Positions 46,041 through 58,922 of a stretch of 64,000 bases of DNA are shown piece after piece. This stretch comes from Rapana venosa (lineage: Eukaryota; Mollusca; Gastropoda; Neogastropoda; Muricidae). The first letter of the stretch is position 1. Every line of letters begins with the position of its first letter. A program made the translations under genes and the position numbers. The stretch lies in assembly GCA_028751875.1 (NCBI GenBank), contig CM054138.1:39822116-39886115 (forward strand), given 5' to 3'. The notes under the pieces were generated by a model. That model was not told the origin of the DNA, did not search any database, and was given only the letters and a program-made list of their open reading frames with translations.

Positions 46041-48455
46041 ACACATACACACACCACACCACACCACATAATATACAATGTGTTTTTTGTTTGTGCTTTC
46101 AGAGTTACACTGCTTTGATCAGTTCTATACGAGAAAACAAGATCCCTTTAACCATGAATCAACATAGAAGCAGTTGTACATTTGTTTCGTTTTAAAAAAA
46201 GTAAAATACTATGACTGGCTTTTTTCCCCCTTGTCAGTTCTCCCTTTTCTTGATAAGGCTGATTTTTGCAACTTTAGACATTTTAAAGACAACAGTATTT
46301 CAACTCATGCTGAAGTCTGATGTGCTGGGCCAGACTTGTCAGGCACCTAACGGCTGCGCAACACATTTTCACTCATTTGACAGACAACAATAGTTGCTGT
46401 CTGAACATTCAATGAAGAAGAACAACTACACAGAACAACCACCAAAAAAAGACACAAAGAAGCAAACAAACAAACAAACACACCAAAATAAAAATTACAA
46501 CATTAAGTACAAAGAAAACAACTAACAAACAAAAAGGGCATTCACTCAAACTTCTTACTCAATTCAAATGTCTTTGATGTTTTAAATTTTTACTATGAAT
46601 CTTTGAAACATGGTCTACTTCACACATCTCACGAGTCTTTGTTTCAATCATCCACATGTATATCTGCGCTGAATTCCCTTTAAAAACAAAATATTACCCA
46701 AAAAAATCAACAAACTTTGTCAAGATTGTTTCTGTTCAGTGTTGTCAATAAACCTCAGGTGTGTCTGCTGCAGCGCTAGTAGGCACTAACTGACAAAGAC
46801 ATATTGCACTGTTTCCTCTATCTGTGCATGTCTGCCTCTTCTTTCTTGTCCTTATTGTTTCCTCCTCACTTTTCTCCTTCCTCTTTTTTCGTCCATTTGT
46901 TTCTTCTTCTCCTTCTCAATCTTGTCTCCTTTCTCTTTCTACAAGCCTGTCGTCATTTTTTCAAAGCAACCCATACAATTTCAGCTCAGGGTGTATGTAT
47001 CTGATCTGCTGCATGCATGAGAAGACACTGTCACTTACAGTGTCAGCAAGTTTACATGCACATATATCTCTATCCTTCATGCAACATCTATATATGTCAC
47101 AGCTGTCAGTTTTCCCCACTTTCAGTTTTCCCCACTTTCAGCTACGCTCAGCTGCTATCCATGCCATCCCAGCCGGTGCTAATTATAGCAGGAACTGACC
47201 ATACTTGGACTTGGTGAAAGGACTGGATCCTTGACTGAGTTATGCTGGATTTGTGTGCTGTGATGTGTGCTATGCAAGTCTTATGAGTTTTCAAGGTAAA
47301 CCTGTCACTCTTGACAACCAGACTGCTCTCCTTTAGCAAAGAGTAGCTGTCTGGGGTTTTGGTTGGTGGTTGTTGTTTGTTTGTTTTGGGGGGAATCTAA
47401 AGTCTGGGGTAACAATTTCTATGTTAGTATGTAATGAAATCATCTCTTGAAATTTACTTGTAAGCAAAACTAGACTGTTTTCTGATACTGTCTTTGTAAT
47501 AAAAGAAGAAAGGTTACCTGCAGAAGTCAATTTGTGGCTTACCTTATGAGCTTTCAAAACTCAAAACAAGAGTGCAGACTCTTCTCCTCTCTTCTTTGCA
47601 TTTTCTTACCAGGTAGGATACAAAATGCCTGATCCTCTCCTGTGCAGGAGGTCTGCTGACTGGCCTCATACAATTACAACACTTACAGCTTCAGAGCAAC
47701 TTTTTCCTGTACAGGACGTATGCTGGGTATGCTTGTGTTTCCATAACCCCCCAAACCCTGATAGGATACCAGGACCTTTAAAGTGATCTTCTGCATGTGT
47801 ACATTACACTTAACTTTGCTTTTCCTTACTGGTGACCCCCTGTAGAGTAACCAACCATGATCTACTAACCCTTCCCTCAGTTTCACCCACTACTGGGTTA
47901 CCATAGTGCCTACATGTATACTGGGGAAAGAGGGTGGGGTTTTTTCCCACCTTAATGTAGGGATAGTGTTACGGCACTGACAGGTCTGCATCTTAAGTTG
48001 ACCTAGAAGATTATAAAAATCGTCACCTTAAATTCATAAGAGACTACTGCTGGGATTTGAGCCTATGACTTTATGGACCCACAGGACTGAAGAGAAGTAC
48101 AGTCTAAACAAGAGGCCCTGCTCTGCCTCACCTATACTCTTGGTGTCTCTCCTATACATGTATGTATTCCACCATGGAAAGCATAGGCTACTGTGTATAT
48201 ATTGAAAAAGAATATGATCTTTGAATAACAATCCAGTTGATTTGTTTATCAAAAAAAAAGGATGCATGCACAAATACAACCCATAGTTTAGTATTGTTCT
48301 GAAATGTGGGGCTTGGATGTAAAGCTCAGCAACACATGTCAGCGCAGTACAGTGAGTCAGTGCATTTATACATGTGTTAAGCAATTTTTAGGATTAAATA
48401 CACACACTGTATACATATTACATCATTACATGTATACAGACACACACATTTATGC

Positions 48456-48486
<31 letters not shown>

Positions 48487-48560
48487 ATTCACGAACACAC
48501 ACACACGAACACACACACACGAACACACACGAACACACACACACATGAACACACACACAC
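46041..48560. other. Non-coding DNA with one dispersed repeat
   Basis: No gene recognised. 47630-48090 is related to 35090-35720 (tgtgcaggaggtctgctgac; gactttatggacccacagga). A C-run is at 48456-48472 and CA-rich DNA at 48473-48568. Confidence 0.6.
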
Positions 48561-48567
48561 ACACACA

Positions 48568-49695
48568 CTCTATACCGATGGATCTCTTCTAAATAGCACT
48601 GATGGAGGTGCAGCTTTCATCATTCCCTCCTTAAAGGTTGAAAAATTGTACCATATTGGAAAGAATCATTCTATTTTTACAGCAGAGTTAACTGCCATTC
48701 TGATGGCTTTACATTACTTAATTGGCTTTCCACAGGCTATTTTACAGGTATTGTTATGTGTTGATTCAAAATCTGTGTTACAATCTCTTAAAAACTCTGG
48801 GTCTAATATTAAACATGATCTTATAACTGAAATAAACCATATTATACACTTTCTCATATTAAGAGGCACTAGTGTCACCTTTTGCTGGGTACCATCGCAT
48901 TGCAATATCTTTTATAATGAAAAGGTTGATAGAGCAGCTAAAAATGCGGCAGCACATTCAAACTCTGCTGCTGTCTTGAATATACCAATGTCAATTCATG
49001 AGAATTATAACTTGATAGAAAGTGCTTGCTGGAAGCAAGTTAGGAAAAAACAAGAAGATGCGGGGTTTTCCCAGGGTACCACTTCAATTTTTGACCTAAA
49101 AATAAATTCTTTCTCTCTTCTCGTTTTGGGTTAGACAAATCACGCCGAAGGCCAGTCATAAGTCTTATTAATAGACTGAAGTTAAATGCTTTCCATACAA
49201 AATTTTCTAGAAATGTGCATTGCGTGTGTGGTGGGGCAATCTCAAACATTCATATTCTTTTCGAATGCCAAATGTTAAAAAAGCAGCTGCCCACCATTCG
49301 TGAGAGATCGTTGCAAAAGGTTTTGAATAACTCTACATTGCTCTGTGAAATTGCTTTGCTGTTGAAAGAGAGTTGTGTTAGTAATTTGCTATAGCACAAG
49401 TAAGTATGTCATTTATTGATTTGAAGCATAGGCATTCTAAACCTATAGTTTTCGAAATTGTTACCTTTCTTTCCCAGTGTTCTTTTAGCATGGAATACTT
49501 GAAATGTATATTTTGATCTGTTGTAGTTTAATTAGCTATTTATTCATAAGGTAAATTCATTTCTTTCATTGTATTATAGTTACAGTAGTTAGACAGTTCC
49601 TTAACCCTTTTTTCTGAATTGTTTGCCTTTTTGTGTCTAATAAAGTAATATCACTTAATGTGAATAGACATTAAATTGAAGAACAACAACACACA
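48568..49695 (+). mobile_element. 5'-truncated LINE 3' end with RNase H domain
   Basis: Reads LYTDGSLLNSTDGGAAFIIP, IFTAELTAILMAL, LLCVDSKSVLQSL, TFCWVPSHCNIFYNEKVDRA: the D-E-D-(H)-D pattern of RNase H from I/Jockey-group LINEs. The first frame stops at 49132-49134; the next frame continues (RRRPVISLINRLKLNAFHTK; CVCGGAISNIHILFECQML, a Cys/His motif) to a stop near 49395, so a frameshift lies at about 49100-49130. The 3' UTR ends taataaagtaatatcac and a CAA-rich tail. It begins at a (CA)n run. Confidence 0.88.
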
Positions 49696-49836
49696 AACAT
49701 ACACATGAACACTCACACACACATGAACAGCCCCCCTCCCCCCACCACACACACACACACACACAGATCTCTGCCCCACTCTCTCCTGTAGTGTTGTTTT
49801 CTCTCTGGTCCCATACAGATCACCTCAAATATCGAA

Positions 49837-49869
<33 letters not shown>

Positions 49870-50050
49870 TGAGTTCTGGTTGGCTTGAGAAATCATGATG
49901 AAGTAGCAGTTAGTCTACTGAGCTTGAACACGGTGCTGCTGGGAAAAAAAGGCACTTTTCTTTCATCATCCTGTAGTCTATGGATATATATCTAACCTCT
50001 CCACCCTTACTCCAAAGTACCTTGCTGAAGTTTGCTCTTTCTGACCACTT
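49696..50050. other. Non-coding DNA with (CA)n runs
   Basis: CA tracts at 49745-49765 and 49836-49866. No gene seen. Confidence 0.65.
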
Positions 50051-50052
50051 AC

Positions 50053-50560
50053 CTGACAAAGGGTTCTAAATCCTCACTTCTCTCTGCCGATCTCAAGTCT
50101 CATGAAGTAGGTACAGCTTGTGTTTCAAATCGGCTGTTACCAGTTTCTGTAAGATCTGCAAATCATGGCAGATTGATCAATCAATTTTGATCCACCAATG
50201 TACAAAGGGAAAGTGAAGTTCATCCCTTAGGTCAACATATATAAGCTTCATAGAGTTTTTTTAAAAAGAAAAGAGTGACAGGAAGTTTCTCGCGAGTGCT
50301 GGCCAAGCGAGGAGCAACTGGTCTCTGTGTGCTAAACAGCAAACCTTACAACCACTTGCAGAGTTAGCCTGGCGTAGGCTAGGCCTAACGCTCAATTTGT
50401 ATGACAGTTAGGCTAGGGCATATTTAGTCTACTTTCTGGATTTTGTCTCTTTAAATCGTTTCTCTCGTCCTCCCTTGCCCTCTCGGCCTCTCATAGCCGA
50501 ACGACAGTTTGTTGTTGCTAAGATTATAGGTCTGTTCATGAATGCTCCAAGTAAACTTTA
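50053..50560 (-). promoter_or_regulatory. Candidate promoter and 5' UTR exon of the RDH13-like gene
   Basis: On the - strand a strong donor follows tttgtcag (gtaagtgg; exon end 50053). Upstream lie the palindrome ctcgcgag (50289-50296), part of the TCTCGCGAGA promoter motif, and CpG-containing DNA to about 50520, unusual in this region. The RDH13 first coding exon has a strong acceptor at 43971 that needs a 5' partner. The link is inference. Confidence 0.35.
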
Positions 50561-50913
50561 GGCCTATGAGTTCAATATTAAAAAAAGTAATGACAGATTA
50601 AAATTTTTGAAAAGTATTACTATTAGCTCCTCTGTATGTCAGTCATTCTTCTTGCCACAAAGATAAAGTCGGAAGAGGATTTAACACAGACAGGAAAAAA
50701 GAAAATTGCACAGATACCTTTAGAACCCAGGATACATGCACACACTACACACCATCAAATTTTTCAGGTCATAGGCCCTATTAATGAGCATTGCACTGTT
50801 TATTTAGTAAACAGCTGTAACAACAGCTTAGAAAATGAATGTCAAACAAACTTCATGGATGTTGCTTGTGTTGGGCCTATGCCTGGAATGCATTTGTATT
50901 TGTTTTCACGCAC

Positions 50914-50947
<34 letters not shown>

Positions 50948-51173
50948 AAAAATCTGTTACTGATTTTGTTCTATTATGCTAGGCCTAGTGTGACTTGCCT
51001 CATAGGGCAGAGCACCAATCAAACAGCACCTGTGGGACCTCCTAGCCACTCCATGTTTTTAGCAAACTCTATGATCAATGACCTTGCATAAATCTGAAGA
51101 GTTGCTTCCCTTAAGTACCTGCCACCCTCAATGTCACCAACTTGCATAGGCCTAAGACGCTTTCGTTTGCAGG

Positions 51174-51214
<41 letters not shown>

Positions 51215-51590
51215 TATTGTTTTCCTTATAGTTATAGTTGTTGTGTTTCCTGATGAATACTTTATATTTTCAAAAATGTATTGGGCTTGTCAAGTGTACT
51301 TGAGTTCTAGTGAATGCTCTATTTCAATATCTTATTGTTAGTCAAGTCAAGTCAAAATGATCTTTATTGAGGGGAAAAGATTAAGTTCTTTTTCTTTTTG
51401 GTTTTCTTTTTGTGTCTTTTTTGTCCTTGTTCTTTTTTATGGGTCTTTTTGTTGAGCTTTTTTCTATTGTTGGTTTTGGGTTTTTTGGGTGGGGGGATGT
51501 TTTGGAGTTTTTCTTTTATTTGTTTGTTGTTTTTTTTCAAAGGGTTTTCCCCTTTGTTTATACTGTGTATGAGTATTGGGTTATTATTAA
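50561..51590. other. Non-coding DNA
   Basis: A 151-residue open frame (50636-51091) has no recognisable domain and runs into a (GT)n. (TC)n at 51176-51212; an antisense trace of repeat E (gtcaagtcaagtcaaaatga) at 51342-51361. Confidence 0.55.
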
Positions 51591-51594
51591 GATG

Positions 51595-51665
51595 TATCCT
51601 ACGGGCGGGGATTGGATGTAAAAAAGCACATGAGCGCTTATTCATTATCCTCGAAATAAAAGAAT
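51595..51665 (+). mobile_element. SINE family A 3' end fragment
   Basis: ggggattggatgtaaaaaag and tcattatcctcgaaataaaa match the 3' part of the full-length copy. A (CT)n run follows. Confidence 0.8.
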
Positions 51666-51673
51666 TTGTCATT

Positions 51674-51716
<43 letters not shown>

Positions 51717-52114
51717 TGTTTGTTTGCTATTAAGATTTTTGTGTTCTTTTTGCCGAGAGAGCTGGTTGGGAAAAAGCATGTTTGCTTATACCATAACCCT
51801 CTTTAAATAAATTAATTCATTTCAATTCTCTCTCTAAAAAAAAAACAACCACCAAAAAAGCTATAAACAAACAAAAGGAAAAAGAAAAAATGACACAGCT
51901 GGAATGGGTCAGATTCTTTGGGCAACTAGCCTGCAGTCAAGGGGCGGATGATGGTGATGAGGCTTTTGGTCCTGTTGAGGTTTTAGTATAGTTTAGCCTT
52001 GCAGCAATCAGTAGGAGCACGACAGTCCCAAAACTGGACATAGAGGCCGCTGGGACACAAATGTAACAATTACAAGAAGTGGGAGTGCGCCCACGTCACG
52101 AAGGTTGCATGTCT

Positions 52115-52472
52115 ATTTTATTTATTTATTTTATTTTATTTTATTCTTTTATATCGAGGATAATGGAATAACCATTTATTGCTTTTTTACAGCCAGTCCC
52201 CGTGTGTATGCAGTTTTTTAATTTTTGTCATCTGTTCCCACGGGCACAAATGAGCTACTCTTACGAAAAGTGGAACAGGATTTAACGTGTGCGCAAGATG
52301 TTCTGCGGGCGTTCACACACGGGGCCTCGGTTTATAGTCAAATCCGAAGGACTTTTGGGGAGAGTGGAGTCTGCACTGATGTTAACTCCAGGGGAAAATA
52401 TCCCCTTGAACGGGAATCAAACCCGTCAATTTGCGAGCGCAATGTTCTGACCACTAGGCTATCCCGTCCCCA
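52115..52472 (-). mobile_element. SINE family A, full length
   Basis: Left A-rich tail antisense (ttattttattttattttatt), tatcgaggataatggaataa, core, then accactaggctatcccgtcc at right. Orientation is opposite to the 36334 copy. Confidence 0.92.
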
Positions 52473-52904
52473 GCTATGTAGTAAGCCTGGTTACACCCCT
52501 CCCCCTCCACCTTCTCCCAAATCTACAAGTTCCTGCATTGGTGTGTGTATAAACAGAAAACTCAGTATGCCTATTGAAGATCACCTAATTTATTTCAGCA
52601 GAGTTATGTGCATTTTATAAACATGGAATTCCCAGCATAGTTTCAAAACTTCAACTGCTCTTCAGTTTTTGTTTGTTTTCGAGGAAGCAGCCATGAAGAG
52701 GGCAGGTTTATCAGAGGAAAAATTGCAGTGTACATAAAATATTCTGCATGCCTTGACAACTAATGATGGGAAAACAAGCTGCACTTCTTTGTGAGAAAGA
52801 AGTACAGGTTTTGTATTATTAATGTATTGTAAAGTGTAAAAGCATGCAAAATGTGTTGCACAGTAAAATATTTTCCTACAGAGTGTGTGGTCAGTCTTAC
52901 ACCA

Positions 52905-53405
52905 CAGCTGTCGGCTCCCACCTGAGTATCTTGACAGATATGTGTTTTTACATTTCTCTGAATTACTTGCCTGATTGTCAGTTATGAGTGTAGTCAATGC
53001 ATGTGTGTGTGTGTGTGTGTGTGTGTGTAGGTGGGGTGTGAAATAAGTCTATGTTTTCTCAGTAAATGGTCTTTAAACATTGTATTCATAGATGGTGTAT
53101 GTGCATGGTGTGTGTGGGTGCGTTCGCGCACGCACACACGTGTGTGTGTGTGTGAGGGGGGGGGGGGTGTGCGTAAATAATAAGTTTATATGTCTTTCTA
53201 ATCAATGGTTTTTATAACATTGTATTCCCAATTGGTGTGTGAGTGTGTGTGTTTGTGACATTTCTATTTGAAGTTATTTTGGAATGTTTTAATCAATATG
53301 AAATGTAACTTTTTTGTGTCTTTCCAGATTATAATATGCATCAACGTGTCTGTCAGTATTGTCATTGCCCTTCATGGGATGATTAAAGTGTTTTTGACTT
53401 GACTT
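52905..53405 (+). repeat. Dispersed repeat E, copy 1
   Basis: Runs from about ttgcctgattgtcagttatg through GT-rich internal DNA to cctgtcagtattgtcattgc-like sequence (gtctgtcagtattgtcattg) and gtgtttttgacttgacttta. A second copy is at about 55325-55905. Confidence 0.75.
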
Positions 53406-53756
53406 TACTTGAAAAAACGAATTAAATAATAATAGGTATATTTGTTTCTGAATACAGCCGACTGTTCAGAAGACCCTTGCTTACAGGAAGCTCAGCTTCT
53501 AAGAATACACACAAATGAAGTCCTGGCTGAGGCTGCTCTTTGTGATTACTTACAAAACCTCTTTTTCTTCTTTTTTTTTTTAAATAAGAAATTTGGTTGT
53601 AAGAAAACTTTCTATCCTTGGATTTATGAAATTTGTGCTCAGCTAACTCACTGTCTTATATATTTATAAACAAGCTGTCATCAATGGATTTTCTGATAGG
53701 AAGTTTGACCACAAAGGCCACCAAGTGACAGCTTAAATTTTGTAGGTAGTCAACTT

Positions 53757-54430
53757 TCGAATTTTTAACTGATTGACCCCAGCACGCTTTGGCCAATAAA
53801 AATCTTCATCAGTTAGATTTACCTATACGGGTTCTCCACAGGGTTGCGTTCTGATTGAATTTTTAACTAACAGACCGCAGCGCGTTTTTGCCAATAAAAT
53901 ATCTTCATCAGTTAGATTTACCTGTGCGGTTCTCCACAGGGTTGCGTTCTCTCGCCACTTCTGTACATTCTATACACAGATGATTGCAGAAGCAGCTATG
54001 CAATTTCCTTTCTTGTAAAATTTGCCGATGACAGTGCTCTTTTGTCTCTCTTATCTGGATCTGTCCAAAACCATGGTCCAGTCCTCACCGATTTCGTCAA
54101 TTGGTGTGATGAAGTGTATCTGGAGCTAAATGTTTCTAAAACTAAAGATCTTCCTATCGATTTAAGAAGACACACTTCTGAGCATATTATCATCGATAGT
54201 CAAGAAGTTGAAAACGTTTCGAAGTACAAGTATCTGGAAACTATTTTTGATCACAAATTAAACTGGGATGCTAACACTGACACTATTGTCAAAAGGAAGC
54301 TGAACTCATTTTTGTTGACAAAAAGATTCTTTCTTTGTTCTACAAGTCCTACACAGAGAGTGTTCTAAGTTTTGCTTTCATTTGTTGGTACAACAAAAAC
54401 AAGAATAGTCTTCGGAGAATTGTTAGAATC
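53757..54430 (+). mobile_element. Non-LTR reverse transcriptase fragment
   Basis: From 53931 the frame reads SPQGCVLSPLLYILYTDD, VKFADDSALLSLLSGS, FVNWCDEVYLELNVSKTKDL and VSKYKYLETIFDHKLNWDAN. This holds RT motifs QG.xLSP and FADD. Both ends are missing and the frame ends at 54368. It differs from the L2-like and RTE-like elements elsewhere in the window. Confidence 0.85.
53770..53952 (+). repeat. ~97-bp tandem duplication at a LINE fragment
   Basis: aatcttcatcagttagattt, tctccacagggttgcgttct and related phrases occur twice (left copy about 53757-53854, right copy about 53855-53952). Confidence 0.88.
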
Positions 54431-54616
54431 TGCTAAAAAATAATAATTGGAGAAGACCAAAGAGATCTCAAGTCTGGGATCGGCGGCTTGTGTGCAAAGC
54501 AACTGCCATCGGGGTCGGCCCGATATTGCGGGGCCCCGCTATTTCGCGACAGTGTAGACGCAGCCTGGGGAATACTGTACTGACAATAATATGCGATGCA
54601 GCCCAAGGTATAGGGC

Positions 54617-54689
54617 CGCCTAAGGTATAGTAAACGTTGCAGCCTACGTACGATGCAGTAAGGCTGCAACGTATATTATACCTTAGGCG
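54617..54689. repeat. Near-perfect inverted repeat (28-nt arms, 17-nt loop)
   Basis: The left arm (54617-54644, starting cgcctaaggtata and ending acgttgcagcc) pairs with the right arm (54662-54689, starting ggctgcaacgt and ending tataccttaggcg) with about two mismatches. Outer pieces gcgacagtgt (54547-54556) and acactgtcg (54690-54698) are also complementary. Confidence 0.9.
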
Positions 54690-54719
54690 ACACTGTCGTT
54701 TTATACTTTAGGCTGCTAA

Positions 54720-55300
54720 TCTTCATGGCAAAGACAATGCATATTTTTAAACAATAAAGGGAAATAAAGAGGTGTCAGTTTTTTTTATTCCACAAAATCA
54801 CTTTTGCAATCCCAACATTCAAAACATCGAGCTCAAAACCACTACCTTATAAACAAATCTCAGGTGGTCATAATATGATACCAACAAATAAACTGGCAAA
54901 GAAAATGTTGATATTGCATTCATTCGAATCTTGAAAATAAATTCAAAGCATAACAGGCATCCTGAAATCATCTTTCGTCTTCTCAACTTCTCAATAAAAA
55001 AAATAACTAAAGTAAATTGGAAGAACAAAATTAATACATGAGGAAATGCCAGTCATTTTTCGCATTTTCCGATAACCTGGACAAAATGAACTTTTCCGCT
55101 TCTTCGTTCGCCTATCCCCCCCCCCCCCCGCGCAATAGCGGGCCTGCCCCCTGCCATCTTGACTGATCTGTCTTCATGCTATGTCTTCCGAATTTCAGTT
55201 GTTGCCTTCAGGATGCCGTTTTCGGTGCTCCAACAGTAAAAATAAATAGAAAACGAGATTCTTTTGTTCCAGTAGTCATTCGAATTCTAAATTAAAGACA
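54720..55300. other. Non-coding DNA
   Basis: AT-rich. A C-run at 55118-55130 is followed by gcgcaatagcgggcctgccc, reminiscent of the CG-rich 54520-54550 stretch (attgcggggccccgctattt). Confidence 0.55.
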
Positions 55301-55324
55301 GCACTGACCAAACAGTTTTACATT

Positions 55325-55418
55325 CTTTGATATACCTCCCTGATTGTCAAGTGTGCGTGTGTGTGTGGTCATGAAAATAAGTATTGTATTTTACTTTCGG
55401 CTTAAATGATTTTTAAAT

Positions 55419-55449
<31 letters not shown>

Positions 55450-55905
55450 AAGTTTATGTCTTTACTAGTCAATGGTCATTATGGTGCGCGCGTGTGTGTG
55501 CATTTACCAGTCAATAGTCTTTATAAAATTGTGTTCATATAATTATTGGTGCATGTGTATGGGTGTGAGCATGTGTGTGTGTGAGTGCACACGTAAATAA
55601 TAAGTTCATATGTCTTTTCCAATCAATGTTGTTGTGGTTGTTTTTTTTTTACAACATTGTGTTCCTACATTGGTATGTGTGGGTATGTGTGTGCCTGCAT
55701 ACGCTGTGGTGTGTGTGCTCGCACCTGGGTTTGTGTGTTGGTGATATATGTATATTTTTGAAGCCATCTTGGAATGTTCATAACAATTTGAAATGTATTT
55801 TTCTTGTGTCTTTTGAGATAATCATAGTGTCAATGTGCCTGTCAGTATTGTAATTGCCCATCATGGTAGGATCAAAAGGATTAAAGCGTTTTTGACTTGA
55901 CTTTG
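55325..55905 (+). repeat. Dispersed repeat E, copy 2
   Basis: Begins near cctccctgattgtcaagtgt and ends gcctgtcagtattgtaattg, catcatggtaggatcaaaag and gtttttgacttgactttg, as in copy 1. GT-rich inside. Confidence 0.75.
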
Positions 55906-56169
55906 TTCTTACTAAGAGTAACATAGGGACACAGGCTCAGGCATAAGCAAAAGAGCTGTCACTCTGCTCATAAAAACTTCATTAACAAGAAAACCGCCTT
56001 TCAAGTGTACCCAAATCAACATGCTTTAGCTGGTTATGATCTTGGACAGTATATCTCACAAAACGCTCTTCAAGCATGCTCTTGGGGGTCAGGTGTGGAG
56101 GTCTTTGTCACAGACAACCACTGTTGTCTACACTGTCTGTCTCCCAATGTCCAATGATGATAAGCAGTC

Positions 56170-56375
56170 ATGTGCTTTTTTTTTACATCCAGTCCCCATG
56201 TGTATGCAGTTTTGTCAATGTTGTCATCCATTCCCACTGGCACACAATGGCCTACTTTTCTGAAAAGCGGAACAGGTTTTAATGTGTACGCAAGATATTC
56301 GCACATGGGGCCTCAGTTTATAGTCTCATCTGAAGGACTTGGGGTGGGAGGGGGGGGGGGGGAGTGGAGTCAGCA
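56170..56375 (-). mobile_element. SINE family A fragment
   Basis: tttacatccagtccccatgt, cacaatggcctacttttctg, gtacgcaagatattc and tagtctcatctgaaggactt in antisense order; interrupted by a G-run. Confidence 0.83.
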
Positions 56376-56395
56376 CTATGTGTGTGCCGAGTGAA

Positions 56396-56398
<3 letters not shown>

Positions 56399-56465
<67 letters not shown>
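56399..56465 (+). repeat. (GA)n microsatellite
   Basis: Nearly pure GA run of about 65 bases. Confidence 0.97.
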
Positions 56466-56467
<2 letters not shown>

Positions 56468-56734
56468 TCGAAACGTTTGGAAACTTTGAGGAAATAAAAT
56501 AAGCAAATAATATGATGGCTCTTTATGTCTTATTATTTTTTTTTACATTCAGCCCTCAGTCAAGGAAAATAAAATAATAAATACAAACAAAAATAGGATA
56601 TAAATACAAATACCTGTCAAAATAGAAATCTGTAAAGACATTTTTTTTTAAATGGAAGGAAAAAACCCCAACAAACATCTTCACAATGACATCATTTAAA
56701 CTTAAGATGTAGAAAATGAGCACCTGGAAAACAC

Positions 56735-56803
<69 letters not shown>

Positions 56804-57126
56804 AGGTGTTTTTTTTACAAATGAAAAATTTTTTATTTTATTTTTATCTTGTTTTCAGGAATCAAAAACAAACAAACAGAAGTCCAACACATAAATTTGT
56901 TTTTATTTCTTTAGCATCCTTTAAAAATATCATCTGAAATGGACCCTAGTCACCACTTCACTAATCAAGACAGATTTAACATAGGGGATGCTGTGATATG
57001 CTTCAACAGATAAATACATGTACCTGCAAGGAAAAAATGGATACATCATGACAACAAAAAAGTCTGCATATATATCTCTTGCCCATTTTGTTCCATTCCA
57101 GTGATGCCAACATAAGTTTTTCAACA

Positions 57127-57162
<36 letters not shown>

Positions 57163-58200
57163 ACCACGCACACGCGCACACACACGCACGCGCACACACA
57201 CACACACATAAGCATACAAACATACACACAAGCATGCATGCACACCACACCACACCACACACTGAAAAGACATACCCTTGTTGAAGTTTGGGAATTCCTT
57301 CTCAAATGCAGCCAAAATACATAATTTAAAAAAAATATACAGTGTTGAAAAGAAGAAAGATGTATACCACATTGGTGTTGTTTTTAGATGACCAATGATT
57401 CACAGCTTTGAGAAAGACATGTTGTAATCACGGATTTTAGCATCCAGTCAAAATATGGCCGGACAAGTTTTCTTCATATGCTTCATATGCATGTTTTTGT
57501 TGCGTCAAATAAGTCGACATGACTTAAATAGCAATAAAATAATCTGAATCTATATACAGTTTTTAAAAAGAATATAACAATACAACCAAATCTTCCCTTG
57601 AATGTACAAGGGCAGTATAAAATCACCGTTCAACTTTCAGTACAATAATTTTTTTGTGTAGACTGTGGTCATTAAAAGTGATGGACTTTTGACATGTATA
57701 CCCCCCCTCCCCCAAAAAAACAAAAATGAGGAAGACTGCACAATAATAATAGTGACACTAAAAACCCAGTAGGAACTGATGACAGTATGGCACAAGTCAC
57801 CCACACATCACAGCTGTGCATTTATGGAACAACAAAGTATCAGCTGCTGACAATATATCCTTCTCTGTCTCTGATCTGAGTACTACACTACAGTCAACCA
57901 GGGCAACTGTAGCCTAGGGCCACGAGGGAAAACAGGGACTGTGACGTGTTGAGCCCAAAGTCACCAACTACAGGCATATCAGACTTCTGAATGAAGAGTG
58001 GGTGTTTGAGACAATTAACCTCTTGCCATTTTACACTATTTTCCCCACGCACACACGCAAGCACACACACGCAAGCACACACACGCACTTACATGCACAC
58101 ACACACTTACACACATTTACACTCACACATTTTAATCACTTGCAAGGAATATCCCCATATCATGAGTGAAAATCCAGACATTATACCTTGATCTACTATG
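56466..58200. other. Non-coding DNA with simple repeats
   Basis: (GA)n at 56738-56802, (CA)n at 57139-57208, CA-rich at 58048-58130. No gene recognised. Confidence 0.65.
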
Positions 58201-58204
58201 ATAG

Positions 58205-58392
58205 ACAAGAGTATTTATTTATTTTATTCTTTTATATCGAGGACAATGGAATAAGCACTTATGTGGTTTTTTACAGCCAGTCCCTGTGTGTATGCGGTTT
58301 TGTAAATTCTGTCATCTGTTCCCACTGGCACACAATGGCCTACTCTTACGAAAAGTGGAACAGGATTTAATGTGTGCACAAGATGTTCTGAG
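58205..58392 (-). mobile_element. SINE family A, head-truncated at a (GA)n run
   Basis: Tail antisense, tatcgaggacaatggaataa, tcccactggcacacaatggc and tgcacaagatgttctg, then directly (GA)n to about 58490. Confidence 0.87.
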
Positions 58393-58434
58393 AGAGAGAG
58401 AAAGACAGACAGACACGCAGAGAGAGGGAGAGAC

Positions 58435-58489
<55 letters not shown>

Positions 58490-58869
58490 ATGACAATATT
58501 TTATTGTAATAAGCTGTTAAAGCCCATTTACAAGGGGACAGTGGGAAGGGGACTGGGCACAAAACACATATTTTCAGAAATACAGATGTATCATTTCTAC
58601 AGCCCAAATGGTCGACATGGCATGGATTCCACGACATGGTGAAGTGTTTTACATTACGATTCAGATGAATTGGTGCCTAACACTTTCGCCCATTGCAAAT
58701 GGGGAAAGGGGGGGGGGGGGGAGGGTAACAACAACCACAAACATCATTTTAAACACCGAGTCTGTGACAGGGCTTCCGTGTCCCTACATTCCGTCTGATC
58801 TGGTAACTCGCACTCTTTCCAACACTTGAAAAACCTAACTCACAATATGCCTAACTGTCCTGTTTTGCC

Positions 58870-58922
<53 letters not shown>

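Noticed and set aside
48304..48560. N-terminal extension of the RNase H frame
   Set aside because: It translates CA-repeat DNA upstream of the truncated LINE and is not part of a protein.
50636..51091. 151-codon open frame as a gene
   Set aside because: No domain, ends in a GT microsatellite translation and lacks splice or promoter support.
53442..53669. 75-codon open frame near repeat E as an exon
   Set aside because: No recognisable family and it ends in a poly-T translation; too little support.
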